64,000 nt of DNA from Candidatus Melainabacteria bacterium (GCA_003258795.1 QHMH01000012.1:77380-141379), one strand, 5' to 3'; shown: positions 31,978 to 40,843, numbered from the stretch's first letter. Made by a program: numbers and translations. Notes: generated from the sequence alone by a model not told the origin.

Positions 31978-33810
31978 TTATTCTTTCGTAAATTCTGCAT
32001 CAATAACGTCATCATCGTTTTTTGAATCATCAGTTTTTTCAGAATTAGAAGAATTTGTTTGTTCGCCTTCTTTTTGAACTTGTTCATAAGCTTTTTGAGA
32101 AATAGAGAACATTGTTTGTTGAAGTTCTTCAGAAAGTTTTTTAATTTCTTCAGATGGTTTATTTTCATCAAGAGCTTTTTTCAATGCTTCTTTTTGTTCA
32201 TTAAGCTTATCTTCGTCAGCTTTGTCAACTTTACCTTCAAAGTCTTTTACAATTCTTTCGGCAGAACCGATTAAGCTATTTGCATTGTTTTTGATTTCAG
32301 CTTCTTCTTTTTTAGCTTTATCTTCAGCTGCGTTAGCTTCTGCTTCTTTAACCATTCTATCAATATCTTCTTTAGAAAGGTTAGAACCGTTTGTGATTGT
32401 AATTTTTTGTTCTTTGTTAGTTGCCTTATCCTTAGCAGAAACGTTAACAATACCGTTAGCATCGATATCGAATGTAACTTCAATTTGAGGCAAACCTCTC
32501 ATAGCAGGTGGGATACCGTCAAGTCTAAACATACCTAAAGACTTGTTATCTTTTGCCATAGGTCTTTCACCTTGAAGAACTTGAATATCTACGGCTGTTT
32601 GGTTGTTTTCTGCAGTAGAGAATACTTGAGATTTAGAAACAGGGATTGTAGTGTTTCTTGGAACTAATGGTGTCATAACTCCACCTAAAGTTTCAATACC
32701 CAAAGTCAATGGTGTAACATCTAACAATACAATGTCTTTAACTTCACCAGCAAGTACACCAGCTTGGATTGCAGCACCAACTGCTACAACTTCATCAGGG
32801 TTAACTGATTGGTTTGGATCTTTGCCTGTGTAAGATTTAACCAACGCTTGAACAGCAGGGATACGGCTTGAACCACCAACTAATACAACTTCGTTGATAT
32901 CTGATTTTGAAATTCCAGCATCTTTAATTGCTTGTTCAACTGGTTTTTTACATCTTTCCAAAAGGTCATATGACAATTCTTCAAATTTAGCTCTTGATAA
33001 AGTTAAATCCAAATGTTTAGGACCATTTGCATCAGCTGTGATGAATGGAAGGTTAATGTTTGTTTCTACAACAGAAGAAAGTTCGCATTTTGCTTTTTCA
33101 GCTGCTTCTTTGATACGTTGCATAGCTTGTTTATCAGCTTTCAAATCAATACCTTCTTGTTTTTTGAATTCTTCACAAATCCAATTCATAACTTTTTCAT
33201 CGAAGTCATCACCACCAAGGTGAGTATCACCAGATGTAGAAAGAACTTCGTGAACGCCGTCGCCGATTTCAAGGATAGAAACATCAAATGTACCACCACC
33301 TAAGTCAAATACCAAAACTTTTTCTGGTTTATCTTTTTCAAGACCATAAGCTAAGGCAGCTGCTGTTGGTTCGTTTACGATACGTAATACATCCAAACCT
33401 GCGATTTTACCAGCATCTTTTGTTGCTTGTCTTTGTGCATCGTTAAAATATGCTGGAACTGTGATTACTGCTGATGTAACTTTTTCTCCCAAATAGTTTG
33501 AAGCATCATCTGCCAATTTTCTCAAAATCATTGCAGAAATTTCTTGTGGAGTATAGTTCTTGTCATCAATTTTTACTTTGTAATCTTCGCCCATGTGACG
33601 TTTGATTGATGCAACTGTTTTATCAGGGTTCAAAATCGCTTGACGTTTTGCAAGTTGTCCAACCAATCTTTCACCTGTTTTTGAAAAGCCCACAATTGAA
33701 GGGGTTGTTCTTGAACCTTCGGCATTAGCTATTACGGTTGGTTTACCACCTTCCATGACAGCAACAACCGAGTTTGTTGTTCCTAAGTCAATACCAATTG
33801 TTTTTGCCAT
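31978..33810 (-). CDS. dnaK: Chaperone DnaK (Hsp70)
   Basis: 610 residues. Nucleotide-binding domain begins GIDLGTTNSVVAVMEGG, with DLGGGTFDVSIL and VLVGGSSRIPAVQ; the substrate domain starts at VTPLTLGIETLGGVMTPL. The C-terminus ends DAEFTKE after an Asn/Ser-rich linker. It is a single-gene unit: grpE and dnaJ are not adjacent, and no CIRCE element (TTAGCACTC dyad) is seen in the upstream 140 bases, so heat regulation by HrcA is not apparent. GGAGAT lies upstream of the ATG. Confidence 0.98.
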   Translation of the reverse strand: MAKTIGIDLGTTNSVVAVMEGGKPTVIANAEGSRTTPSIVGFSKTGERLVGQLAKRQAILNPDKTVASIKRHMGEDYKVKIDDKNYTPQEISAMILRKLADDASNYLGEKVTSAVITVPAYFNDAQRQATKDAGKIAGLDVLRIVNEPTAAALAYGLEKDKPEKVLVFDLGGGTFDVSILEIGDGVHEVLSTSGDTHLGGDDFDEKVMNWICEEFKKQEGIDLKADKQAMQRIKEAAEKAKCELSSVVETNINLPFITADANGPKHLDLTLSRAKFEELSYDLLERCKKPVEQAIKDAGISKSDINEVVLVGGSSRIPAVQALVKSYTGKDPNQSVNPDEVVAVGAAIQAGVLAGEVKDIVLLDVTPLTLGIETLGGVMTPLVPRNTTIPVSKSQVFSTAENNQTAVDIQVLQGERPMAKDNKSLGMFRLDGIPPAMRGLPQIEVTFDIDANGIVNVSAKDKATNKEQKITITNGSNLSKEDIDRMVKEAEANAAEDKAKKEEAEIKNNANSLIGSAERIVKDFEGKVDKADEDKLNEQKEALKKALDENKPSEEIKKLSEELQQTMFSISQKAYEQVQKEGEQTNSSNSEKTDDSKNDDDVIDAEFTKE

Positions 33811-33913
33811 TTTTTATCTCCTTTTACTTTTTTACAAACTTACTAATTTTATTTAAACACCTTTTTTCAAATTTTTTGAAAAAATAAACAAAAAATTAAT
33901 TATTCATTTTTTT

Positions 33914-33944
33914 TTGAACAAAAAAGTCAAAATCGTGCTAAAAT
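33914..33944 (+). promoter_or_regulatory. Probable leaderless promoter of the rimI-like gene
   Basis: TTGAAC (33914-33919) and TAAAAT (33939-33944), spacer 19. The ATG is at 33952, seven bases after the -10, and no ribosome-binding site is present, so transcription would begin at or next to the start codon. Confidence 0.4.
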
Positions 33945-33951
33945 CATTTGT

Positions 33952-34467
33952 ATGAGTTCCCAGTATTCAATTAGGCAAATGTTAAAATCAAACCTCGACG
34001 AGGTTATGGAAATTGAAAAAGATGCTTTCGGCAGTCATCATTGGAGTCGAGATGCGTTTTACAATGAGTTGGCAAATAATCTTGCAAAATACTTTTGTAT
34101 TTTTAATGAAAATGATGAAATAGTTGCCTATTCTGGGCACTGGCATGTTATTGATGAGGCTCATATCACGACATTTGCTGTTAAAAAAGATTGCAGAAGA
34201 AAAAAACTCGGTGAGCTCTTAATGAAAAATATTATTGAAGATTGCTACAAAAACGAAATTAAATACATTACACTTGAAGTTCGAGTTAGCAATACTCCGG
34301 CAATTAAACTATATGAAAAATATGGCTTTAAATCTTTAGGTGCGAGAAAAGCCTATTATCAAGATAACAATGAAGATGCTCTAATTATGTGGACAGAAAA
34401 TATTTTTTGGAGTAATTTTAAAGATAACTACGAAAAGCAGATAAAGAATTTGAGTGAAGTATTATGA
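33952..34467 (+). CDS. GNAT acetyltransferase, RimI-like
   Basis: 171 residues. GNAT motifs: N-terminal SIRQMLKSNLDEVMEIEKDAFGSHHWSRDAF (RimI-type), ITTFAVKKDCRRKKLGELLMKNI (acetyl-CoA-binding R/Q-x-x-G/K-x-G/A variant), and LEVRVSNTPAIKLYEKYGFKSLGARKAYY. It probably acetylates the N-terminus of ribosomal protein S18 or another protein. No ribosome-binding site. Four-base ATGA overlap with the BioY-like gene. Confidence 0.88.
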   Translation: MSSQYSIRQMLKSNLDEVMEIEKDAFGSHHWSRDAFYNELANNLAKYFCIFNENDEIVAYSGHWHVIDEAHITTFAVKKDCRRKKLGELLMKNIIEDCYKNEIKYITLEVRVSNTPAIKLYEKYGFKSLGARKAYYQDNNEDALIMWTENIFWSNFKDNYEKQIKNLSEVL

Positions 34468-35078
34468 ATAAAATAAAAAAATCAGATAAATGCTATGGTT
34501 CTGCACACAAGTTAAAATTTAGCTTGTTAGTTCTTGTTTTGATACTTTTCTGTTCTTTTCTTATTGTTATAGCAACTTTTACTCAATTCAAAATACCAAC
34601 TTTTTCTGAAGATTCTACAAAAGTTTTATACTATGTTCCGCAAATTCCAATTATACTTTTTATTGCGGGACTTCTTGGTAGAAAATTTTCTCTTATGTCG
34701 GTTATAATTTATATTTTTACCGGTTTATTTCTTACCCCTATATTTGCCTTGGGGGGCGGACTTGACTATATTATAAACTTTAATTTCGGCTATATTCTTG
34801 CCTATATCCCTGCTGTTTATTTTGCAGGAAGCATTACTGAAAATACTTTTTCTTGGCTTTCAACTTTAAAAGCAACTTTGTTGGGGGTTTTAACAATTCA
34901 TATTATCGGAATTATTTACCTTTCGATTATCTTGACTATTCAAAAAGAAGGCATGCAAGGTGTTCTTCTTTGGGTTGTTTCACAAAGTAGAAATACTATA
35001 TTTTTCGATTTTGTGTTCGGTTTTGTTGCAATTATTATCGGTCAAATGATAAAAAAATATCTTAAAGCAATCTCTTAA
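34464..35078 (+). CDS. BioY-like membrane protein (biotin transporter substrate component)
   Basis: 204 residues with about six membrane helices. The region VIIYIFTGLFLTPIFALGGGLDYIINFNFGYILAYIPAVYFAGSI matches the BioY pattern (GlpvFa.G.gG...l.gptgGYllgf). BioY is the S component of an ECF-type biotin transporter. The usual conserved Gly-Pro-Thr-Gly-Gly-Tyr is modified to FNFGYIL, so assignment to the BioY family is good but biotin specificity is not proven. The stop codon is shared in TTAA with the convergent hpt gene. Confidence 0.75.
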   Translation: MNKIKKSDKCYGSAHKLKFSLLVLVLILFCSFLIVIATFTQFKIPTFSEDSTKVLYYVPQIPIILFIAGLLGRKFSLMSVIIYIFTGLFLTPIFALGGGLDYIINFNFGYILAYIPAVYFAGSITENTFSWLSTLKATLLGVLTIHIIGIIYLSIILTIQKEGMQGVLLWVVSQSRNTIFFDFVFGFVAIIIGQMIKKYLKAIS

Positions 35079-35611
35079 GATTCAATATATCCAATGTATG
35101 GAAGATTTCTCCAATATCCTTCCATATCAAGACCAAAACCAACCCAGAATTTATCATCTACGTCGATGCAGTAATAATCTGGTTCTATATCAACTTTTCT
35201 GCAACACTTTTTGTCAAGGAGTGAACAGAACTTAGTAGTTTTTGTTTTAAAATTATTGTTGATAAATTCGATTAAAAATTTTGCAGTTAGACCAGTGTCA
35301 ATCATATCTTCAAGGATTAAAACATTTTTTCCGTTAAGGTCCGGAAGTGAAATATCTACTGCATTAACCTTTCCAGAAGAAACTTTTCCATTTCCATAGC
35401 TTGATAGTCTAACAAATTCCATTTTCAATGGCATTGAAAGATATTTTACAAGGCTTGTTGCGAACATTACAGCGCCTTTTAAAACGCAGATTACGCAAAC
35501 ATCTTCCCCTTCAAAATCTTTGTTTATCTTCTTTGCTAAAAGTTGAATTTTTTCTTGAATAAGTTCTTCGCTCAAAAATGGCGTAATTTTGTGTTCGCTT
35601 AATGTTTCCAT
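35075..35611 (-). CDS. hpt: Hypoxanthine phosphoribosyltransferase
   Basis: 178 residues from the ATG at 35611 (GAGGT just upstream); a GTG at 35629 overlapping the tilS stop is an alternative. PRPP-binding VLILEDMIDTGLTAKFL, the CVLKGAVMFATSLV loop, and DDKFWVGFGLDMEGYWRNLPYIG at the C-terminus are diagnostic. It salvages hypoxanthine/guanine. Last gene of the leftward Clp-accessory operon; tilS-hpt is a widespread pair (often followed by ftsH). Confidence 0.93.
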   Translation of the reverse strand: METLSEHKITPFLSEELIQEKIQLLAKKINKDFEGEDVCVICVLKGAVMFATSLVKYLSMPLKMEFVRLSSYGNGKVSSGKVNAVDISLPDLNGKNVLILEDMIDTGLTAKFLIEFINNNFKTKTTKFCSLLDKKCCRKVDIEPDYYCIDVDDKFWVGFGLDMEGYWRNLPYIGYIES

Positions 35612-35625
35612 ATTTACCTCGCTTA

Positions 35626-36945
35626 TCACTTTTTATTATATTTAAGCACATGAGATGGGTGTTTGACAACCTTTAATTTATCACTCAACCCGACACCGGA
35701 CACCCAAAAAACCTCGCTTTCGCAACAAAGAAGCACTATTTCATCCCTCAAAACTTCAGGAATTTTCTTAGAAATAAGATATTTTTTTAACTTCATTTTC
35801 CCATCCATTCCAAATGGTTGAATGAAATCTCCTCGCCTTCTTGTGCGGATTGTAAGGGGTTTATCTGGCAAATTAACTATTGCTTCATAATCTTCATCTT
35901 TCGGATATTTTTCGACCTTTTCAATTTTTTTAATCGAAAAAATTCCACCTTTAAATTTGTAATCTCCTTCTCCTGTGACTTTTAATTCTACCTCATCTGA
36001 AAACATTTTTTTGGGTGTTGTAGAATAAATATATTTTTCATCAAATGTCAGATATTTATTTGATTCAAGAGAATATTTTTTTTGAATATTATTTTGTGAT
36101 AAAAAACCAGATATTTCTAAAATCTTTTTTTTGTCTGGTTCAATGCCTAATTTTATTAAAAACTCGTAAATTACTTCTCTTTTTAGCTCATTTGGCATTT
36201 TATCAAATTTTTCTTTTAGAATTTTGTCATCAACAAAAGCCTGTTTTGTGGCATAATCTATAATCTTAATGTCAGATTTTGCAATTTCACTTAAAGAGTT
36301 TATTGCTTGAATTGCGCAAGGGTTAATTTCTTCCAAAAGTGGCAAAATTTTGAGTCTAATAAGATTTCTTTTATAGTGAGTATCGTTATTTGAGGAATCT
36401 TGATTTATTTTGAAGTCCTTGCAAAAAGCTTCTATATCTTTTCGTCTACAACCAAGTAGGGGTCTTAAAATGGTGATATTAGAGATTATGTTAACTTCTG
36501 GAATTGCACAAAGTCCTCTAATACCAGTTCCTTTTGCAAGTCTATATAGTACCGTTTCGGCATTATCTTCAAAATTGTGAGCTGTCATAACGTAAGAATT
36601 TTTGAATTTTTTAGCGCAATCCATAAAAAATTTATATCTCGCTTTTCTTGCTTCGTCTTCCGTTTTTTTAGTATCTTTCAATGTATCAACAATCAAGTTA
36701 ATTCCGAGATTTTTACAAAAATATTCGCAATTTTTCTGCTCATCAATGGCTTCTTTTCTCCAATTATGATTAAGGTGCATTGCAATCACACAAAAATTAT
36801 ATTTTGAGGAAAGGGAAGCCATTATAGAAAGTAGTGCTGTCGAATCATAGCCACCAGAAAAACCAATTAAGAAAGTATTTTCTGGCTTTAATAACTCATT
36901 ATGTTCTAAAAATTTTTCAACCTTATCGATTAAACTTTCGGACAT
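35626..36945 (-). CDS. tilS: tRNA(Ile)-lysidine synthase
   Basis: 439 residues. PP-loop SGGYDSTALLS (about residues 30-40), LNHNWRKEAIDEQKNCEYF, and AHNFEDNAETVLYRLAKGTGIRGL are the TilS signatures; the C-terminal TilS domain includes LTIRTRRRGDFIQPFGM and KLKKYLISKKIP. It converts C34 of tRNA-Ile(CAU) to lysidine. The start overlaps the Clp_N-repeat gene by 16 bases. Confidence 0.95.
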   Translation of the reverse strand: MSESLIDKVEKFLEHNELLKPENTFLIGFSGGYDSTALLSIMASLSSKYNFCVIAMHLNHNWRKEAIDEQKNCEYFCKNLGINLIVDTLKDTKKTEDEARKARYKFFMDCAKKFKNSYVMTAHNFEDNAETVLYRLAKGTGIRGLCAIPEVNIISNITILRPLLGCRRKDIEAFCKDFKINQDSSNNDTHYKRNLIRLKILPLLEEINPCAIQAINSLSEIAKSDIKIIDYATKQAFVDDKILKEKFDKMPNELKREVIYEFLIKLGIEPDKKKILEISGFLSQNNIQKKYSLESNKYLTFDEKYIYSTTPKKMFSDEVELKVTGEGDYKFKGGIFSIKKIEKVEKYPKDEDYEAIVNLPDKPLTIRTRRRGDFIQPFGMDGKMKLKKYLISKKIPEVLRDEIVLLCCESEVFWVSGVGLSDKLKVVKHPSHVLKYNKK

Positions 36946-38282
36946 TTTTGTTCTTTCAAAATACCTTGTCTGATTTCAACTGCATCAATGCCAGATTGTT
37001 CAAGAGATGTCATTGCAAGAGATGATGGTTCGGTTGTTATTGCATACAAAAGATGCTCTGACATAATTCTTGGAGAATTATCTTTTTTGGCTCTTTGCCA
37101 TGCAACTTCCAAAACTCTTTTGGCTCTTCTTGTAAATACGATTTCTGAATCAAAATATTCATTTCCGTAGCCAATCAAATTTTCAACGACTACTCTCAAA
37201 TCTTTGAGAGAAAGTCCCAATTCTTTCAATACATTGTAGCCGATACCAAAACCTTCACTCATGATTCCAAGCAAAATCATTTCCGTTCCAACCACATTTC
37301 TACCCAATCTTCTTGCTTCTTCTTTTGCAAGTTTCAGAATAACAAGTGCCTGAGGCATTTGTTTTTCAATTGGTTTTATAATTTCATCTGAAAGCTTTTG
37401 TTCGTTTATTCCAATTTTCTTGAATACCTCAAATGCAACACCCTTTTTTAATTTTAACAAAGCTAAAATAAAATGCTCTGGCTTTAGGGTAGAACTGCCA
37501 AGTTCTTTTGCAATTTGGGAAGATTCTTCAAAAACTTCTTTTGCACAAGGTGTGAACATAAGCTTGTTATTGAATTCAGATGTCCTTGAACTTATATTCT
37601 TTAGTTCATTGTCAAAACTGTCAAAGGAAATGCTATTTTGCAAAAGAATCTTTGAGATGTCCAAATCAGAGTGTTTTAAAACAGCAGAAATTATGTAATC
37701 TGTACCAATGACTTCCCTTCCGTCATTTTTCATTTTTTCTTGTGCATCGTCTAAAATGCTTTTTGCTAAATCTTCATTAAAAACATCGTCTTTAGATATC
37801 TGCTTATCTTCGTCCTCTTCAAGCTCTGGGTGTTTTGATTTGTTTTTGTTTCTTTTTTGGACAAGTTTAAAAAATGTATTTTTTGCATTTTCTATGTCAA
37901 AATCGAATTTTTCTAAAATTCTTCTACAATAAGATTTTTCTTCAGATAAGATAGCAATAAGAAGATGTTCGGGCAAAACATAATTGTTGCCTGTTTTTTT
38001 TGTTAGGTCAGAAACATCCTTTAGAAGTGTTTTGAATTCTTCCCCAAAAGGAATAGATGTTCTGTTACTTTTTTCAAATTTTAATTTATCTTCTACAACT
38101 TCCCTTAATGCATCATAGGTCATATGCGAAGCTCTAAAAAATCTCAAAGGAATTCCTTTTGAGTTTTTAACCACGGCAAGTAAAAGGTGTTCTGGTTGAA
38201 CATAAGCGTTTTTCATTTCCTTTGCTTGGTTTTGAGCTTCGTAAATTAAGTCAATAGCTTTTTCAGTAAACTTTTCGAACAT
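36930..38282 (-). CDS. Clp_N-repeat protein lacking an ATPase domain
   Basis: 450 residues consisting of about six Clp_N half-repeats, each with the 'PEHLLLA/ILxEExS...' pattern: FTEKAIDLIYEAQNQAKEMKNAYVQPEHLLLAVV (about 5-37), EEFKTLLKDVS...NYVLPEHLLIAIL (about 80-113), LAKSILDDAQ...VIGTDYIISAVL (about 168-205), AKEVFEESSQIAKELGSSTLKPEHFILALL (about 245-275), LVILKLAKEEARRLGRNVVGTEMILLGIM (about 315-343), AKRVLEVAWQRAK...IMSEHLLYAI (about 390-420). A charged linker lies around 145-165. No Walker motifs. ClpA/ClpC/ClpB carry two such repeats before their AAA+ motors; a repeat-only protein could bind substrates or adaptors, as proposed for plant ClpT. Confidence 0.85.
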   Translation of the reverse strand: MFEKFTEKAIDLIYEAQNQAKEMKNAYVQPEHLLLAVVKNSKGIPLRFFRASHMTYDALREVVEDKLKFEKSNRTSIPFGEEFKTLLKDVSDLTKKTGNNYVLPEHLLIAILSEEKSYCRRILEKFDFDIENAKNTFFKLVQKRNKNKSKHPELEEDEDKQISKDDVFNEDLAKSILDDAQEKMKNDGREVIGTDYIISAVLKHSDLDISKILLQNSISFDSFDNELKNISSRTSEFNNKLMFTPCAKEVFEESSQIAKELGSSTLKPEHFILALLKLKKGVAFEVFKKIGINEQKLSDEIIKPIEKQMPQALVILKLAKEEARRLGRNVVGTEMILLGIMSEGFGIGYNVLKELGLSLKDLRVVVENLIGYGNEYFDSEIVFTRRAKRVLEVAWQRAKKDNSPRIMSEHLLYAITTEPSSLAMTSLEQSGIDAVEIRQGILKEQKCPKV

Positions 38283-38284
38283 AA

Positions 38285-38536
38285 TTATTCTTCATCCAAA
38301 CTTTCTATGTATTCAGAAACTTTTTCAAATTCACCATCATCTTCAATAGCCTTGAAGAGAAAATCATCGCCATCTTTTTCAAGTTGCATAAGAACGATTT
38401 CATCTTCTTCTGTTTTTGAAGGCATTAAAAGTGCGTATTCTTTTCCTTCAAATTCGATAATGTCGTATAATTCAAAATTTACAACATTTCCTTCATCATC
38501 TATTGTTTCTATAATTTTGGAATTTTCTTCGGGCAT
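38285..38536 (-). CDS. DUF1292-family protein
   Basis: 83 residues, very acidic. IETIDDEGNVVNFELYDIIEFEGKEYALLMPSKTEEDEIVLMQLEKDGDDFLFKAIEDDGEFEKVSE matches the DUF1292 pattern of small proteins found next to ruvX in Firmicutes (yrzB-like). Function unknown. GGAG precedes the ATG. It sits between ruvX and the Clp_N-repeat gene, with gaps of 15 and 2 bases. Confidence 0.85.
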   Translation of the reverse strand: MPEENSKIIETIDDEGNVVNFELYDIIEFEGKEYALLMPSKTEEDEIVLMQLEKDGDDFLFKAIEDDGEFEKVSEYIESLDEE

Positions 38537-38551
38537 GATTTTCTCCTGTCT

Positions 38552-38953
38552 TTATTTCCCCATATATTGTTCAAGTATAATACAAGCACTCTCAATATCA
38601 ACTAATCCTTTGTTTTTTCTGAAGTCGATTTTTTTTTCTCTTAAATTTTCCTCTGCTTGTTCGGAAGTTAATCTTTCATCTTCAAAAGCAAGTTCAAAAT
38701 CGTCTTTGAAATTTCTCGCAAAAGTTAGGCAATCATCTGCTTGAAAACCTTTTGTCCCATCCATGTTGAGTGGAACGCCTACAATTATTTTCTCTACATT
38801 ATTTTGCTTTGCGATTTTTTTGATTTCATTGATTGCATTTTCTTCCGGAACTCTGCTAATGCAGGAATGTCCCGTCGCAAGCACTTGAAGATAATCGCTT
38901 AAAGCGACTCCGATTCTCTTTGTTCCAATATCAAGTGCCATTAGTTTATTCAA
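38552..38953 (-). CDS. ruvX: RuvX/YqgF-family Holliday-junction resolvase-like protein
   Basis: 133 residues. MALDIGTKRIGVALSD at the N-terminus, IVGVPLNMDGTKGFQ and FEDERLTSEQAE are the YqgF motifs with the RNase H-fold acidic residues. Family members process 16S rRNA 5' ends or act on Holliday junctions. The TTG at 38953 is supported by a GGTGA box; an in-frame ATG at 38941 is an alternative. One base separates it from the helical-repeat gene. Confidence 0.93.
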   Translation of the reverse strand: MNKLMALDIGTKRIGVALSDYLQVLATGHSCISRVPEENAINEIKKIAKQNNVEKIIVGVPLNMDGTKGFQADDCLTFARNFKDDFELAFEDERLTSEQAEENLREKKIDFRKNKGLVDIESACIILEQYMGK

Positions 38954-38954
38954 A

Positions 38955-40580
38955 TTACATCACCCACAAATTTTCTATCTTTTTAATTGCTTTTTCAACG
39001 TATTCCAAATTAAAATCAGAGGTTTTAGGCTTGTTTCTCATTGAGAAAATATTCGTTGTATTTCCCTCTTCACTCAATCTAAATTTGAGAGCAACATAAT
39101 GTTCGTATATGCTTTTTCTCAATATATTTTTTCTCAAATCTGAAAGTCTATCTTCATCATTGTATACAGAATAAATTATTTCTGCGTCGTTTCTTGAGCC
39201 AGATAGATACTTGAGATATGCGCAAACAAGAATTCTTTTGTTTAAAAGATTTTTTTGTTTTTCATCAAAAACATTGTCCACAATGCTTTCAACAATTTCT
39301 TCCAAATCAAAATCGAAGTTGTTAGATTTAACTTTGTTATCAAGATTTGATATTGTAGATGCAAAAACATCGCTATCTGATGCTTCAAAGAACCATTTTT
39401 GTACAAAGTTCATCATGCAAAAACGATTGTATTCAATGTCTGAAATCTTTCTATTTACAATTTTTGCAGGTAAAGAAATTTCTAAGGGCACAACCTCGGT
39501 TTGAATATCAGCAAAGAGAGTTTTCCAACAAAGATACTCGTAAGAAATTTTTTCACCATTTTTGCGACTTAATTTTTCAGCTTCTGTAATAAGCCTTTTA
39601 ATAACATGTTCATCCAAATAAATTCTTTCATCATTTTCATAAAATTTGTCGACAATTCTTCCAAATTCAAGCTTTGAGATATCGTTAAATCCAAAACAAT
39701 CAACAATGCCTGTGGTGTCGTTTAAAACGATTGCGACAGTTTGAAGTGAAGATTCTTTTTCACGAGAGAAAATTACAGCTAAATTGCCATGTCCGTCAGG
39801 ATAGCTTGAGTAAGCTTCATATGGGGTAGAAGGCAAGATAGTTTTGTAAAAATCTTGTTCCTCTCTTATGCCAGAAATTTTTAGTTTAGAAATATTCTTC
39901 TTTATAAGTGAGATTATATCTTCGTCTTTTACAAATTCTAACAATTCTTTTAATGTGTACAGTGCTAATTGCGACTTTGTTTCTCCAAGGATATCAATGC
40001 AAATCATGCCAATTTCGCTCTCTGGAGAGTACAAAACGACAGGTGATAAGATATTTGCAAGTGCATCAGAAGAGTAATCCTGTGCAAGTGACTGGATTAA
40101 AACTTCCTTATCCTCAAAAGATAACGAGGTTAAAAAGTCAAGAAAATCAATTTGAGCCTCTGGATTAACAATTGCATTATTCAAAAGGGTTTGTGTTTCT
40201 GCATCAATAACATCTTTTGGATTTTCAAAATATTCTTCTATTTTGTCAATATCAACAGTATTTCCAAAATTTTTCAAAACCTTAAGAACGACACGCTTGG
40301 CATCATCCATAACACCCCTATTTTTTAAAACATTCCATAAAACTTCCTCTAAAAGTTCTTGATCAAAAAGTTTTACGAGTATAAAGCAAATTAAAATACT
40401 TCTCTGTTCATTTGAACGTTGCAATTCTTTAAGCAAAATGTCGAGAATATCAGATTTATCTTCTTGCGAGTTTAATACAGACAAATACTGATCTGCGTAT
40501 GGTGTATCAATGTCTTGCTGTAATTTTGCCATGACGGTCATAATTTCAGCTTTTATTTGCAATTTGTTAAGTTGACTCAT
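38955..40580 (-). CDS. Large helical-repeat (HEAT-like) protein of unknown function
   Basis: Not recognised. 541 soluble, acidic residues. The first 240 residues are a run of amphipathic helix pairs (DILLKELQRSNEQRSILICFILVKLF, LWNVLKNRGVMDDAKRVVLKVLKNFG, IGMICIDILGETKSQLALYTLKELLEF) like HEAT repeats. A central domain follows with strand-like SSLQTVAIVLNDTTGIVDCFGFNDISK, then a helical C-terminus. The mix resembles proteins with a HEAT scaffold, possibly for protein binding. It overlaps the zinc-finger gene by four bases and precedes ruvX by one, so it is tightly coupled in the Clp-accessory operon. Confidence 0.75.
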   Translation of the reverse strand: MSQLNKLQIKAEIMTVMAKLQQDIDTPYADQYLSVLNSQEDKSDILDILLKELQRSNEQRSILICFILVKLFDQELLEEVLWNVLKNRGVMDDAKRVVLKVLKNFGNTVDIDKIEEYFENPKDVIDAETQTLLNNAIVNPEAQIDFLDFLTSLSFEDKEVLIQSLAQDYSSDALANILSPVVLYSPESEIGMICIDILGETKSQLALYTLKELLEFVKDEDIISLIKKNISKLKISGIREEQDFYKTILPSTPYEAYSSYPDGHGNLAVIFSREKESSLQTVAIVLNDTTGIVDCFGFNDISKLEFGRIVDKFYENDERIYLDEHVIKRLITEAEKLSRKNGEKISYEYLCWKTLFADIQTEVVPLEISLPAKIVNRKISDIEYNRFCMMNFVQKWFFEASDSDVFASTISNLDNKVKSNNFDFDLEEIVESIVDNVFDEKQKNLLNKRILVCAYLKYLSGSRNDAEIIYSVYNDEDRLSDLRKNILRKSIYEHYVALKFRLSEEGNTTNIFSMRNKPKTSDFNLEYVEKAIKKIENLWVM

Positions 40581-40843
40581 CGTTTACATTTCCCCCAGAA
40601 CGCATCTAAAATAACCTGTGCTTCAGCAGAAGGCATTCTGTCATTCAAAATTAGGTATTGAACTGCAATCATGGTGCATTCAGAACAAATGTTTACCCCT
40701 GGACCTTGTACCATTTTTATAACTTGTGTATTCGGCCTTCCGCAAAAAGAACAGTAAACAACCTCTGATTGATTGCTTTCACTTTCTTCATGAACCTTTT
40801 TTGCCTTTTTAGAGCCGAGTTTAATTACTTTTTCTTCTGACAT
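40577..40843 (-). CDS. ClpX-type zinc-finger protein lacking an ATPase domain
   Basis: 88 residues from ATG 40843 (AGAGG five bases upstream; a GTG at 40849 lies inside that box). A basic/polar N-terminus (1-28) is followed by a C4 zinc finger C31-x2-C34-x18-C53-x2-C56 in the context YCSFCGRPNTQVIKMVQGPG...ICSECTMIAVQYL, which matches the N-terminal zinc-binding domain of ClpX closely in spacing and sequence. A C-terminal helix (SAEAQVILDAFWGKCKR) replaces the AAA+ motor. ClpX's domain dimerises and binds adaptors and substrates. First gene of the leftward operon. Confidence 0.88.
   Translation of the reverse strand: MSEEKVIKLGSKKAKKVHEESESNQSEVVYCSFCGRPNTQVIKMVQGPGVNICSECTMIAVQYLILNDRMPSAEAQVILDAFWGKCKR

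Noticed and set aside
33811..33951. CIRCE/HrcA operator before dnaK
   Set aside because: No TTAGCACTC/GAGTGCTAA dyad is present; only A/T-rich sequence and a short promoter for the divergent gene.
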